This document shows, in pieces, positions 33,720-44,403 of a stretch of 64,000 bases of DNA. The position numbers were made by a program, and so were the translations under genes. The notes beneath the pieces were generated by a model. That model had not been told where the DNA came from. It did not search any database and saw nothing but the letters and a program-made list of their open reading frames with translations. This stretch comes from Mastigias papua (lineage: Eukaryota; Cnidaria; Scyphozoa; Rhizostomeae; Mastigiidae). The stretch lies in assembly GCA_964019165.1 (NCBI GenBank), contig OZ025277.1:10897534-10961533 (forward strand), given 5' to 3'. How positions within the stretch are numbered: the first letter of the stretch is position 1; each line of letters starts with the position of its first letter.

Positions 33720-35313
33720 TTAGCGTATCATTTCCTCTTCCTTAGCATCACATTTCTGGTTCGCTACTTCTCGAAGGCTATGTTCCATTCTGCGATCAAT
33801 AAATGAACATGTTTCCATGAGCGTCAGAGCATTTTCTGCGAATTTCTTTCTTTCACTAAGTAGCATGAATTTATTGCATTCTAAAGCTGCCCTCATTTGC
33901 CACACAAAGAGATGTTTCTTCATATGATTTTGTTTATCGTTGGAATTCTTCACATTCTGCACCTCCTTCAAGTACGCGTCCAATTTCTCAATGGCTTTCA
34001 CTAAGTCTGTCACCTTAGCTTGACTATTTTCGAACTTCTCTTCTTCAAAGATCTCAAGTGAGTATATATCAGACTTTATCACTGTGTCCATTAAGTCTAC
34101 CAGTGAAGTGTGTAGCATTTCTGTCTGGAAAAATCGCTCTTTAACTTCCGTCACTCTAGATTTATCAACAGTGAGAAGAGAATTCATTGCTAGACACCAG
34201 AATTGTATGCTAGAATATTCACTGTAACGATGTATGACATCTTCAAGAAGAACAACTCCTTCTTCTTTCACTCTGTCAGTTCCCAAGCTAATCAAAACTC
34301 TTCCCTTATCTAGTAAACATGACTCAAATCTTCTGTTATTTCTCAATGACATGGAGTCTGCTAATTCAATTGCTTTATCAAACTCTGCTGTTGCCTTGCC
34401 AATATCTTTAAATTGCCAAAATAATTTTCCACGTTGATTGTAACAATCGACAGTAATCAAACTTTTTCCGAAATACTCATTGCATACGCCCAATGCATCA
34501 TTGTACATGTTAATACAATCATCCCTCGTAACACCCAGTTGTTCCACATTTAAACCCTTTTTTAGCAAACGTCCTTCCAACTTTAGGATGTGGAAAGTAA
34601 AGTAGTTTTTCAAGACCACACATTCCAAGGTGTTAACTCTGTCCTTGAATTCCTTCAAGTCATCTTTGATCTGTATGAAATCTCTTTTATTCAATCTTCC
34701 TAGAGACAAGCCCTGTATAGTACTATTTATAGACCACTTGTCTAAGAGAGCTTTTCCATACCTATCTGGTTCCAGCTTTTGGTATGAATCTTCAATCCCA
34801 GCATCAAAATACTTCATACAAAGGTCATAGCGACAGCACCAAATGTTCTTCTTCTTATCATCATCATCTGCGAATTTTTCACAACCTTTAATAAACTTGA
34901 GTAGTAAGGAAGAATTTGTTAGGTCAATACAAAACAGGCACAGTGCTATGAAATCAGGTGTCCCTCTGTTTAACAGCTCATAAACAGCTTCCGTAATATG
35001 AGAAGGGCAATCATCCTGGTCGCAGAATTTTCCAATTTCCGTCATCACATACTCAAAATTATGCTGCTCCCCTTTAAATTCTATCCAACTGTTAACATAG
35101 CTGTCCTTCTCCAAAGACTTTCTTCCTAGCACGAAAAGCTCATTGGTGTACAACTTATAATATGATGCTTGATAAATATGTCTTTTACTGTCATCCCAAA
35201 ATTTGTTCCTAATATACTGACAAAAGAATGAGTGAATTACATAATATTTCCCATTTTGATTGGCTTCATCCGCAAGAGAATCATCCTGTATTAAGCTGTG
35301 CTTCTCTAACTTT
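33720..35313 (-). pseudogene. NLR-like gene: end of NB-ARC and C-terminal helical (TPR-like) region
   Basis: Gene-sense reading starts directly at the transposon boundary (TTT duplication, 35311-35313). The frame begins KLEKHSLIQDDS, the end of the winged-helix part, with YYVIHSFF in the position of the MHD-type motif. About 500 residues of helical, TPR-like sequence follow, with repeated helix pairs (LYTNELFVLGRKSL, YNDALGVCNEYFGKSLI, GKATAEFDKAIELADS, AENALTLMETCS). It stops at 33720. The stretch upstream of 35313 in this frame is transposon sequence. The C-terminal repeats probably sense or oligomerise. It is cut off from its start by the 9.1-kb insertion. Confidence 0.82.
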
Positions 35314-35359
35314 AGCCGTGTCCACACTACGCAAACTAGCCCAGGCTCGGCCCAAGTTT
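35314..35359 (+). repeat. Left TIR of the Harbinger element
   Basis: About 46 bp matching the complement of 44355-44400 with about three mismatches. The block continues into subterminal repeats of the TAGTGTGGAC and GGCTCGGCC type up to about 35510. Confidence 0.85.
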
Positions 35360-35625
35360 TCGACAACTTAGGCCTGGCCCATGCTAGTGTGGACGCGAAA
35401 AACTTGGGCTCGGCCTAGGCTAACTTGGCCCAGGTTTTGAGATGGGCTCGGCCTAGGCCGAGCCCTGATTTGTATAGTGTGGACAGAAACTTGGGCCGAG
35501 CCCTGTTTTGAGTAGCTATTGCGCAGGCGTAAAGCATGAAGGAATGTGGCGGGAAAAACAACCTTTTGTGACAAAGCGAACAGTGTTCTTCTAATTGATG
35601 CGATTTGTTTGAAAAATATAGGAGA

Positions 35626-36597
35626 ATGAGTGCCTTAGCTACTGACCGTGGAGCTACATGGAGTTGTGATGAAGTTAAAACCTTAATAGGCATTTGGGCA
35701 GACGAAAAAGTCCAACATCAACTCGACAATTGTACAAAGAAAGTGCCAGTATTCCAAAATATTGCAAAGCGACTGGAAGAAGCTGGATTCACTCGCACAG
35801 TCATGCAAATTCGGGAGAAGCTCAAAAAGTTGAAACAGCAATACAAGAAAGTGAAGGATAATAACAATTGTTCAGGACGGGAAAGAAAAACATTTGAATT
35901 TTTTTATCAAATGGATGAGATAATGGGAGGTAGGCCAATTACAAAGCCCGAGAGTCTTCTCGAGAGTGGAGCGCGAGCAGGAGATAGTGAGGAAAAATCA
36001 GGCAGTTTTGATGATGATATCGATTATAATGAATGTGAAGAAATTGATGTTGGAAAATCGATTGAAAAGGAGGTATATTGCTCAATGGCCGAGCCTTTAG
36101 ATTCCACAGCGAACAGTGTAAGTTCTTCGCTTTCTTCTGCCCTGTCTGATGATAATGTCATAAAGAAAACATTAGCGAGGAAGGAAACCTTCACTAGCTC
36201 TACCAAGCAAGGAAAAGGCAAGAAACGTAGCCGAAGTGAAATGTTTCTCTCTTCGGCATTAGAAGCCATCAGTAAACAACAAGAATTAGCAGATGCACGT
36301 TTTTTCAAGATGGAAGAAGAACGATTTCATAAAGAGCTTGAAATAGAGGAAAAGAGAAGGAGAGAAGAAATGCAGCATGAAATCAACATGATGCAGATGA
36401 TGGGGAATATATTATCTCAATTTTCATCTAGTGTCCATTATGGTCAAAGGCCCCCACCAGTGCACAATGAAAATCAGACCATATTTTATAGCTATAACAG
36501 CCCCCATCTGAATGCAAATGGGCCTACAAGCTGTGGAACAAACCCTCCATCAGGAAATGAAGAAAAAACTGAAGGCCCATACTATACTTCATTGTAA
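35626..36597 (+). CDS. Harbinger Myb/SANT-like DNA-binding protein
   Basis: 323 residues from ATG 35626. The N-terminal trihelix Myb/SANT-like domain (WSCDEVKTLIGIWAD, then FTRTVMQIREKLKKLKQQY) spans residues about 10-95. An acidic Ser-rich middle, a basic patch (KQGKGKKRSRSEMF) and a long charged coiled coil (residues about 220-280, EERFHKELEIEEKRRREEM) follow, with a polar tail. In Harbinger elements this protein partners the nuclease, carries it to the nucleus and binds element ends. It converges with the nuclease gene at 37192. Confidence 0.85.
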   Translation: MSALATDRGATWSCDEVKTLIGIWADEKVQHQLDNCTKKVPVFQNIAKRLEEAGFTRTVMQIREKLKKLKQQYKKVKDNNNCSGRERKTFEFFYQMDEIMGGRPITKPESLLESGARAGDSEEKSGSFDDDIDYNECEEIDVGKSIEKEVYCSMAEPLDSTANSVSSSLSSALSDDNVIKKTLARKETFTSSTKQGKGKKRSRSEMFLSSALEAISKQQELADARFFKMEEERFHKELEIEEKRRREEMQHEINMMQMMGNILSQFSSSVHYGQRPPPVHNENQTIFYSYNSPHLNANGPTSCGTNPPSGNEEKTEGPYYTSL

Positions 36598-37191
36598 ATG
36601 TAAATGTATAAACAATTATAGATCTTTTTGGCTATCATTTCAACCTGAGTGTAATAGGACAACTTACATGACAACTCATAATCAAAACTAATATTAATTT
36701 TAAATAGCATTTCAGTTATCAAAGAGTAAACATAAAAGCAACAGGAATCAGCTCTCCCAGCCAAAAATAATAGAATCTTTTATCAAAATATGCCACATGC
36801 ACATCAAATTGCATCCTATTTTATGATGCAGGCTCTTCATATTTATGCTATTTTCCCTCACCTTTTTAAATTAAATTGAATTTTATACTAACTAATTTGT
36901 ATATTGTCATGACCAACATTATCACCCTTCAAATCTGTAATCAACCAAAATGTGAAATGAGATCTGAATTTGAATATAGGAATATTAAATATCACAGAAG
37001 TTTGGTTATGCTTTTGGTCATCAATTAAAAAATAAAGAGAAAGATACTTCTGTGCTCCACATATTAATCTGAATCAATATTCTTTAATAATCTAAGAAAA
37101 TGTATGCTTATTCTGAAATATATGATTTTCTAGTTTGTTGTGCTTTTTGGGAGGCATGAAGAATACATAAATAGCAACATAGCAGATATTG
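36598..37191. other. AT-rich spacer between the two Harbinger genes
   Basis: About 590 bp of AT-rich sequence between convergent stops. It probably holds both 3' UTRs. Nothing else seen. Confidence 0.5.
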
Positions 37192-38535
37192 TCAATTTTG
37201 TCCAATTCTGTTCTCTGTGCAGTATTTCACTAGAACCTCTCGGATGTTTGCAGCTGCTGCGACTCTATCTTGAACATTTCTGCCATCTATATTTGGCTCA
37301 TTATCACTTTGACATTGTTCCATCAAGGTAGTGTCAAATGCTTCTCTATGCATTTCACAAATGTTGTGAAGAACACAACATGTTGACACAATGGCATTCA
37401 TCTGTCCTATGTTTGCCTCATTTTCTTTCAGTAAACACCTCCATCTGCCCTTCAACCTGCCAAATGCATTCTCTACCACCATCCTGGCTCTGCTTAAACG
37501 GTAGTTGTAATGTAACTTGGAAGGGGTAAGGTTTCCACAATCAGGGAATGGCTTCATTAGTCTAGGTAACAATGGGTATGCAGCATCCCCTAGAAGAACC
37601 AAAGGAACTTTAATTCCAGTCATTTCCTTTTCCATTTCCTCTGGAAATAAGCTTCCATTTCTTGCCTTAACACCAATTGAGGAATTTGCAAACACCCTTG
37701 CATCATGTACCTTTCCTGGCCATCCAACATTTATGTCAATAAATCTGTAGAAGCTATCAACAACACCTTGCAGGACTATAGAGTACCAACCCTTCCTGTT
37801 ATAGTAGTCAGCATGATACCTGACAGGTGCCTTAATGGGAATGTGTGAGCCATCTATAGCACCAGCAGTCTGTGGGAAACCCCATTTAATTTCAAATTCT
37901 CTTACAACTTTAACAAGATCTTCGTCTTTTGGAATGCAAATATACTTTGACAGCAAGTGTGTGTTGACAACAAAACAAAATTCTTTCACAATATCGCATA
38001 CAGCGGATTTTGAAATACCAAACAGATGTCCAATAGTTCGATACTCACAGTTTGTTGACAATCTCCAAAGGGATACGGCTACTCGCTTATCGATAGAGAT
38101 AGCCTTTCGAAACTTGGTATCTTGTTTTTGGAGATATGGACTAACTTCTTTGCAAAGGTCTTCAAAAGTGTCTCTTGACATTCTAAAATTTTTCACCCAG
38201 TCATTGTCATTAAATTGTCTCTTAACTATGTCCTCCCACCAGCTCTCACTGCGAACTTCAAACCAAACCTTCCCTTCTGGGCTTGGCTTCGTACAATGCA
38301 GTAAAACACTGTTCACGATCGTTTTTGTCCTTCGATGCTGTACGCGTCTGTAACGTAAAATTCTTTTGAGTGATGCTGATTTTAACCTTTGAAGACGCAC
38401 CTTTCTTGCACGCTCTCTTCTTCTAATAAAGTTTTGAAAGGCCAAGAGCATAGCCTTTATCAATAATACAGGTGGCAAAATCTCGCATCTAGGGATAGCC
38501 ATTCCAACAAAATTTTCCCGCCAGCAGTCAGCCAT
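37192..38535 (-). CDS. HARBI1-type nuclease (PIF/Harbinger transposase)
   Basis: About 447 residues from ATG 38535, which is in good context (AACATGGC). Another in-frame ATG is at 38574. A Myb-like or basic N-terminal part (RRRERARKVRLQRLKS) is followed by a helix-turn-helix-like region (LWRLSTNCEYRTIGHLFGIS) and the DDE_Tnp_4 domain. The catalytic residues are Asp in GAIDGSHIPI, Asp in GDAAYPLLPRL and Glu in VVENAFGRLKGRW, and the GWPGKVHDARVF box is conserved. The frame is intact. Function (known family): cuts and inserts the element in complex with the Myb-like protein. Confidence 0.92.
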   Translation of the reverse strand: MADCWRENFVGMAIPRCEILPPVLLIKAMLLAFQNFIRRRERARKVRLQRLKSASLKRILRYRRVQHRRTKTIVNSVLLHCTKPSPEGKVWFEVRSESWWEDIVKRQFNDNDWVKNFRMSRDTFEDLCKEVSPYLQKQDTKFRKAISIDKRVAVSLWRLSTNCEYRTIGHLFGISKSAVCDIVKEFCFVVNTHLLSKYICIPKDEDLVKVVREFEIKWGFPQTAGAIDGSHIPIKAPVRYHADYYNRKGWYSIVLQGVVDSFYRFIDINVGWPGKVHDARVFANSSIGVKARNGSLFPEEMEKEMTGIKVPLVLLGDAAYPLLPRLMKPFPDCGNLTPSKLHYNYRLSRARMVVENAFGRLKGRWRCLLKENEANIGQMNAIVSTCCVLHNICEMHREAFDTTLMEQCQSDNEPNIDGRNVQDRVAAAANIREVLVKYCTENRIGQN

Positions 38536-38633
38536 GTTTGTTGTTGACCTTGTGCGCAAGCGCTCGGGCTGCATCTTGGGCTCGGCCCAGGTTTGTGTCC
38601 CGCGTAGTGTGGACACAACATATACCTGGGCCG

Positions 38634-39352
38634 AACAGAGGCAAATTTTGTAACAGCCAATCAGGAAGCGTTATCAATAGCCAATCAGAAGCCTTAACGG
38701 TGACGTCACTTTGTTTACATTTTGCTTCCCACCCCCTCTAACAATGGAGAAATCCTGGTCGCACAAAAAAGGCCGCCAGAGATAGATACGTGGTGGAAAC
38801 TCTCCCAGTTTTTGGCGGCAAATTTTTAAGAAAACAAACTATGAATCCCTCGCGGCCCTAAGCGATAGGTTTACGAAATTTTTCTACACCGACACTCAAA
38901 GTTCACCCTTCTTAAAGTGTATACTAGGCACCCAGGGAGGGTGACTCTAACCCCAAATAACTCATCATTTGTCACCATCAGTGCCGTAACATTTCTCAAG
39001 GGAGTGCTTTCTCAATAGCCTCTTTAAGTTTAAAATCACTGTCTTACTTTAATTGCATATTTGTCCCTCCCCACCCCCGAGAAATAGGTATTGGTTTGCA
39101 AATTTGCTGCGAAAAATTCTGCGAAATGTAGGATTCTGCTACCGAGACCAATGATATAGACCGAGACTTGCACAACACGAGAAGGAGGACAAAGAAAATC
39201 AAAACATTGCTTCAACACGAAGTTTTTTCATGATGGCAGCAGCCTGCACAACCTCAATAGACATTTTAACGTTGCCATCCAGTGACTTGAAGTTCAGAAG
39301 GGTGCAATGAATGAAGTGTTTCCATTGCCTTCGTAACTTGCGTGTAAGTCAG
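38634..39352 (+). repeat. Left 719-bp TIR of the unassigned element
   Basis: Starts AACAGAGGCAAATTTTG. The outermost 80 bp carry two CCAAT boxes and a perfect CRE-like TGACGTCA. Confidence 0.92.
38657..38708 (+). promoter_or_regulatory. CCAAT boxes and CRE in the TIR
   Basis: CCAAT at 38657-38661 and 38681-38685, then TGACGTCA at 38701-38708. The same sites are mirrored in the right TIR (TGACGTCA at 44262-44269). The spacing is promoter-like, but activity is inferred only. Confidence 0.45.
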
Positions 39353-39874
39353 GTTTTGCAACGTCCCTATATCGGATTCTTGTCATCGTGGACGGCGGGA
39401 GCAAAGTTTCTTAACAAACATCGATGGCTGAAATTAGAGATAGACTGAAACATTTTCGTTATGGGAGGATAGCTATATGATCTATTATTGAAGCAGTAAA
39501 CATTCTTGTTTGCCGGAGTCGATTAGCTAGACAAGCCGTAAAAGACGTCTGGCTGGCAAGATGCGTTAGAACAGGAAGTTGGGGGCTATGTCCCCAAACA
39601 ATAGGAAATCACAATGATTTTACCATACCCATTTCATTCAATATTTGTTATTGCCAAAATGCACCCCTCCCAGTGCTCTTTGCTGCCTCTCCCATTGGTC
39701 TGACTTTTAGTTACGTAAATGAAATATACCAGGGTACATTTTGGCGGGAAAATTGGGTAGGCCCATCCATTCAAATCGTGTTTCATTGCTGCTTGTTTTC
39801 GTTTGGTAGAAGCTCTCGCAATAGGAATTTAGTTAGTTTACATTGTTGTCAATAAATTGTCTGTTAATGGTAGA
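39353..39874. other. Leader between TIR and exon 1
   Basis: About 520 bp with no gene seen. Probably 5' UTR or promoter-proximal sequence of the element's gene. Confidence 0.4.
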
Positions 39875-42800
39875 ATGGGAAAGTTTGTTCGGTTGTGTAG
39901 CAATGCTTTGCACAATATTTGGTTTAAAGGATACTCACGAAATGTTGAACTGATAGTACCAAACAAGCGATATCTTCAGGCCTTCAAGAAAGTTGCAAAG
40001 CAACATGGCCAGAAGCCTCACAGAGTTCGCCTTGTGTGCAAGAGGTGTGTTGAGAAGGCTGAAAAGAAGAGAGATTTTACACGGTTCCTTTCTTATAATG
40101 ATACTCCATGTTCTGCCAATGAAGAGGTTACTATCTGTTCCTCAATTCTATACTTTGTTTTTTTGAGATATTGTCAATTCCAATAAATTCATAAACAAAT
40201 GTCATTCCAAACTATTAGCTTTGTCAAAATATCTTGATAAACCTGTGATTTGAATCTCTATTTGTTGTTCTTTCTCCAGCAGTCTAAGATGAAATATTTG
40301 TACAATTCTGGTGCTTCATGATAGTTCATATACTTTGTCTCATAATGAATTTGTCTAGTATTGATCAACAAGTAGTCGGTATCATGCTCTGTATTTGAAG
40401 AATAGGCCCATTGGTACTAGTTTTATGATTCCAAACTTCAAGCAAATACTGTGATCATTGTTATTAGCTCCTGGTTCATCTCAAACAGAGACTAAGGCCA
40501 TCTCAAAGATAAAGAATAAAACATAAAATAAAAATTCATCACATAAGATTTCAAACTTAAATGAAACAAACTATTTTGCAGCAATCATCTCAAAATACAA
40601 TGGAAACTGAAGTTAAAATTTCAGAGGAACCTGAGGAATCTGAAATTAAAATTTTATGTAAAGAAGAATTTATTGAAGTCCACGAAACAAATGATGAAAC
40701 CGACTCAGAGAGAACAGAAACACTAAGCTGCCCAAGTCAAAAATTATGGATCAGCTCTCAAGAGAGTGATGAGCTGCCATGCCCAAATGCCATAAGTTCA
40801 TCAGAAAATGACAAAAATTCAGCAGAAACAGAAAAAAGCTCCAAATATTATACTGAATTACAAAAAGAGGTAGAAATTGACCAAAATAACAATGTAGTCA
40901 TAAACAAAGACATATTTGAAGATATATTAGGCAAAGCAAACAAAATGTGTGACTTAAACCAAGAGTTAGCATTACTTCGATCAAAGTGTTTGCAAAAGTT
41001 TGGCAGGTGGGGTAAACCAATAACTGACCCAGGAGAGTTCAGGCAGCTATGTAGGGAAGCAGGGTCATTAAACTTGTATGACACTATAATTGGAGCAATG
41101 AGAAATGAACGACAGTCAGAACAGAGACAGCTACTAAATGAAAGAAGAGCAGTGTCAATCATATACATGATGATGTATGGGCAGTCACAACAAGCCAACT
41201 GGTTCCAGGTTGCGACTGCACGTACAGTCAAAGGTTTAGGTGTCTCATCTAGAGGCATCGAGACCTTACGAAATATGGGATTGACAGCACATCCCTCAAC
41301 AGCTACAAATGTTAGCAAAAAAATGTCACTAAGTCACCATGAAAGTGTCAATAATTTCTTTGAGGAGGCAATTTTGAATGAATATATGGTAGTCATCTTT
41401 ATTGATGACTACCATAACATACATACAACCCACCGTCCCTCACATGGAACTCAAACGCAACCTGCTCACATGGCAACCTTACTTTTGAAGAGTTTCCAAA
41501 ACATACAGGCAATTTATTCAGCTGGACCATATGATCAGGACCCCAAACCAGCAAACAATGATCTCCTAAGTAGCCTTATTGACAAGAAGTTGACAAAGCT
41601 GGCAAAATCATATGTTGAGGTGATGCCAGATTGGCTACAAGCCAAGTTTTTTGATCCAGAATCTGAAAGATACAGGCTGCTAGCACATGATTATCAGCAA
41701 CATGAAATTTTGAAAATGAGGTCCATGGAAAACTGCAAGCTAGTAGATTGTGTGGAGCTACCATTGAAGTCATATGATGATTTTAATTCTGCACTTCAAA
41801 TGATTCTAGATAGTGGCTTAAGCTTGTATTTAAACCAGTTTGTGGTGCCTATTGTAGGAGATTGGCCTTGCCAATTCTATGTTCACCAAATTGTTTATCA
41901 TGAGGGTATCCATAACTTGATTCCATTCATTGGTCCCTTGCATATTTCTCTAAATGCAAGAGAAAACATAGTGCTGAAGTTTCATAACTTGTTTTCTCAT
42001 CTCTATGCATTTCTGTTTAGTACTAAGAAGCCTCTTGCAAAAAAGCCGAAGCCTTGGCGTATATCTTTCCTGCTTGAGGTTCTGTATGGTGGATGGCTTC
42101 TTGTCCGTGATGCTATAATGTCAGTATTTGTCACTTCAAAGGATGTGCAGTATCTGGTTTTGTTAAACCTTCTTGATTCATATGTGCCTCTAAGTTTGTC
42201 CATTTACTCTGTTGTATTCAGAAATAATATGACAGATCTATACTATGAGTCACTGCTTCGCTGTTGGGTAATGTTCTTGATATATCGAAGAAGGCATTAT
42301 GATAAAGCACCACTAATTGCTCTATCCAATTTTGAGTACTGGAAGAGCATTAATCATCCTCTTGTCCCCACACTACTGTCTTCTCTGTGTGCTTTTGATG
42401 AATACCCAGTGGAGAATTTCCACTCTGTCCTACGAGCACACACACGGGTTACTGATACTCCAGGAATGATAAGTTTGGCAGCCAAAGAGATTGATGCACG
42501 AAAGCATGAACTTGGTGAATTCCAGTCTGCATTTGTCCCTGAAAGAAAGCAAAACTTTGCTCACAAGAATGTTGAAATGTTGAAGATCAGAGCAGCAGAA
42601 TTTCTAACGCAAAAATTCAAATCCATTTTTGAAACACCTAATGCAGGAAAGTTGGTGAGAGCTCCTACAGACAAAAGTAACAGCAGAGTGACAACATGGA
42701 ACTTACCTACTATTTTTGGTGCTGAAAAAACTGTGACCAATGATGTCCTACCATTAGGCTTTTTGAGCCATGAATCTTCTCCAGATCCAAACAAGTAAGC

Positions 42801-43606
42801 CCTCCTTATCTGTAAGATATATGTGCAGGGGAGGGGAGAAGTCAGGGGTGCAATTGCACTGCATTATCCCAAATAATAAAACTATATCATTGATTGGTTT
42901 TTAGATGATTTGTGTCAAAACTCCAGTTAAAGTAACATATGAAGTACATTGGCTATAACTCTCTAAAATGCATTCAAAAATGCGGTTCCCATGCATTTCC
43001 TCTTCTGAAAATGTTTGAACAAGTTCTTGGCAACAACCACTTTTGTAGCAGCCCAAAGTGCAGCAACTGTCATATCAACATTGAGCTGCTGCAATTTTTT
43101 TTATATAGAGACAATATTTTATCAACAAGATTTGCCCGAAGCAGAATTTTCATGTTTACATGACTAGTAATCAGGCCAGTACTCACAACTAAATGTTCCC
43201 CGATAATAATCTTCCTTGCTTCTTGTCCAATTTTCATTGTAGAAAATGCGACTTGACAAACTGCGCACTTACGGAAGACTCCATGTGGCGTGTATTTCAT
43301 GGATGCGGTCATTCATTCCACATAACGTGCTTACTCCCAAACATCGGTTCGTGCCCAATATGCAATAAAGTACTAAAGCGATTTGTTGAAGAGCTCAGCA
43401 AAAAGGCAAACGACGCAGTACTAAATCCAGATGTTTGCGATGAGAGTGATGATGAAGAAGAGCTCCAAACGGACGGTGGTGACGACGATGATGATGCAGA
43501 CCACGATCTCCTATTCGGTGAAGCTGTACCTGGTCGCTTAGATTGTCTTATCGACAACATACTAAATTGGAAGAGGCCTTCTCCGAGCGACGTTTTCGTC
43601 CAGTAG
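39875..43606 (+). CDS. Predicted 942-residue protein of the unassigned element, RING-like C-terminus
   Basis: Three exons: 39875-40126, 40582-42794, 43243-43606. Intron 1 ends TTTTGCAG, intron 2 is GTAAGC..CATTGTAG, and all phases agree (0/0, then 2/1). Exon 1 has a basic region with CKRC. Exon 2 starts acidic (residues about 85-180), then a large conserved-looking core with acidic positions in VVIFIDDYHNIH, PIVGDWPCQF and DEYPVENFHSVLRAH, which could be a D-D-E catalytic set. Exon 3 adds a RING-H2-like finger (KCDLTNC, CGHSFHITC, CPIC) and an acidic tail. The exon 1 donor (GAG|GTTACT) is weak. Function is unknown; I infer a transposase. Confidence 0.65.
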
Positions 43607-43617
43607 CCTTTTGTAGT

Positions 43618-44336
43618 CTGACTTACACGCAAGTTACGAAGGCAATGGAAACACTTCATTCATTGCACCCTTCTGAACTTCAAGTCACTGGATGGCAACG
43701 TTAAAATGTCTATTGAGGTTGTGCAGGCTGCTGCCATCATGAAAAAACTTCGTGTTGAAGCAATGTTTTGATTTTCTTTGTCCTCCTTCTCGTGTTGTGC
43801 AAGTCTCGGTCTATATCATTGGTCTCGGTAGCAGAATCCTACATTTCGCAGAATTTTTCGCAGCAAATTTGCAAACCAATACCTATTTCTCGGGGGTGGG
43901 GAGGGACAAATATGCAATTAAAGTAAGACAGTGATTTTAAACTTAAAGAGGCTATTGAGAAAGCACTCCCTTGAGAAATGTTACGGCACTGATGGTGACA
44001 AATGATGAGTTATTTGGGGTTAGAGTCACCCTCCCTGGGTGCCTAGTATACACTTTAAGAAGGGTGAACTTTGAGTGTCGGTGTAGAAAAATTTCGTAAA
44101 CCTATCGCTTAGGGCCGCGAGGGATTCATAGTTTGTTTTCTTAAAAATTTGCCGCCAAAAACTGGGAGAGTTTCCACCACGTATCTATCTCTGGCGGCCT
44201 TTTTTGTGCGACCAGGATTTCTCCATTGTTAGAGGGGGTGGGAAGCAAAATGTAAACAAAGTGACGTCACCGTTAAGGCTTCTGATTGGCTATTGATAAC
44301 GCTTCCTGATTGGCTGTTACAAAATTTGCCTCTGTT
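43618..44336 (-). repeat. Right 719-bp TIR of the unassigned element
   Basis: Complement of 38634-39352. It begins 11 bp after the stop of the element's last exon, so the 3' UTR must lie in the TIR. Confidence 0.92.
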
Positions 44337-44354
44337 CCTGGGCCGAGCCTAGGC

Positions 44355-44400
44355 CGAACCTGGGCCGAGCCTGGGCTAGTTTTGTAGTGTGGACACGGCT
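44355..44400 (-). repeat. Right TIR of the Harbinger element
   Basis: Ends GTAGTGTGGACACGGCT. Only about 55 bp of unique Harbinger right end survives beyond the inner element's 9-bp duplication. Confidence 0.85.
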
Positions 44401-44403
44401 TTT

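Larger units (their letters stand above)
38634..44336. mobile_element. Unassigned DNA transposon with 719-bp TIRs and 9-bp target duplication
   Basis: 38634-39352 and 43618-44336 are reverse complements that look identical over the long stretches compared. CCTGGGCCG is duplicated at 38625-38633 and 44337-44345. It is inserted in the right end of the Harbinger element. The interior has one apparent three-exon gene on plus. Long TIRs with 9-bp duplications suggest Mutator-like elements, but the protein lacks MULE motifs I would recognise. Possible links are the KDZ group or DUF6589-type proteins, not established. Confidence 0.88.
35314..44400. mobile_element. PIF/Harbinger transposon inserted in the NLR-like exon, itself invaded
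   Basis: Terminal inverted repeats begin AGCCGTGTCCACACTAC at 35314 and end in its complement at 44400, with TTT duplicated at 35311-35313 and 44401-44403. It carries the two standard Harbinger proteins: a Myb-like DNA-binding protein (+) and a HARBI1-type nuclease (-), convergent. Without the inner element at 38634-44336 and one 9-bp duplication it would be about 3.4 kb. Both proteins are open, so it was probably autonomous until invaded. Confidence 0.9.

Noticed and set aside
35368..35693. Open frames at the left end of the Harbinger element
   Set aside because: GC-rich subterminal repeats produce open frames on the opposite strand. No protein family is recognisable.
39036..39218. 60-codon ORF repeated at 43752-43934
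   Set aside because: Lies inside the 719-bp TIRs, so it is duplicated with them. No start context or domain supports a gene.
43309..43659. Minus-strand 116-codon ORF rich in Ser
   Set aside because: Antisense of the acidic tail of the RING-containing exon.
38634..44336. Assignment to Mutator-like elements
   Set aside because: The 9-bp duplication and long TIRs fit, but I see none of the MULE transposase motifs, so I left the superfamily open.
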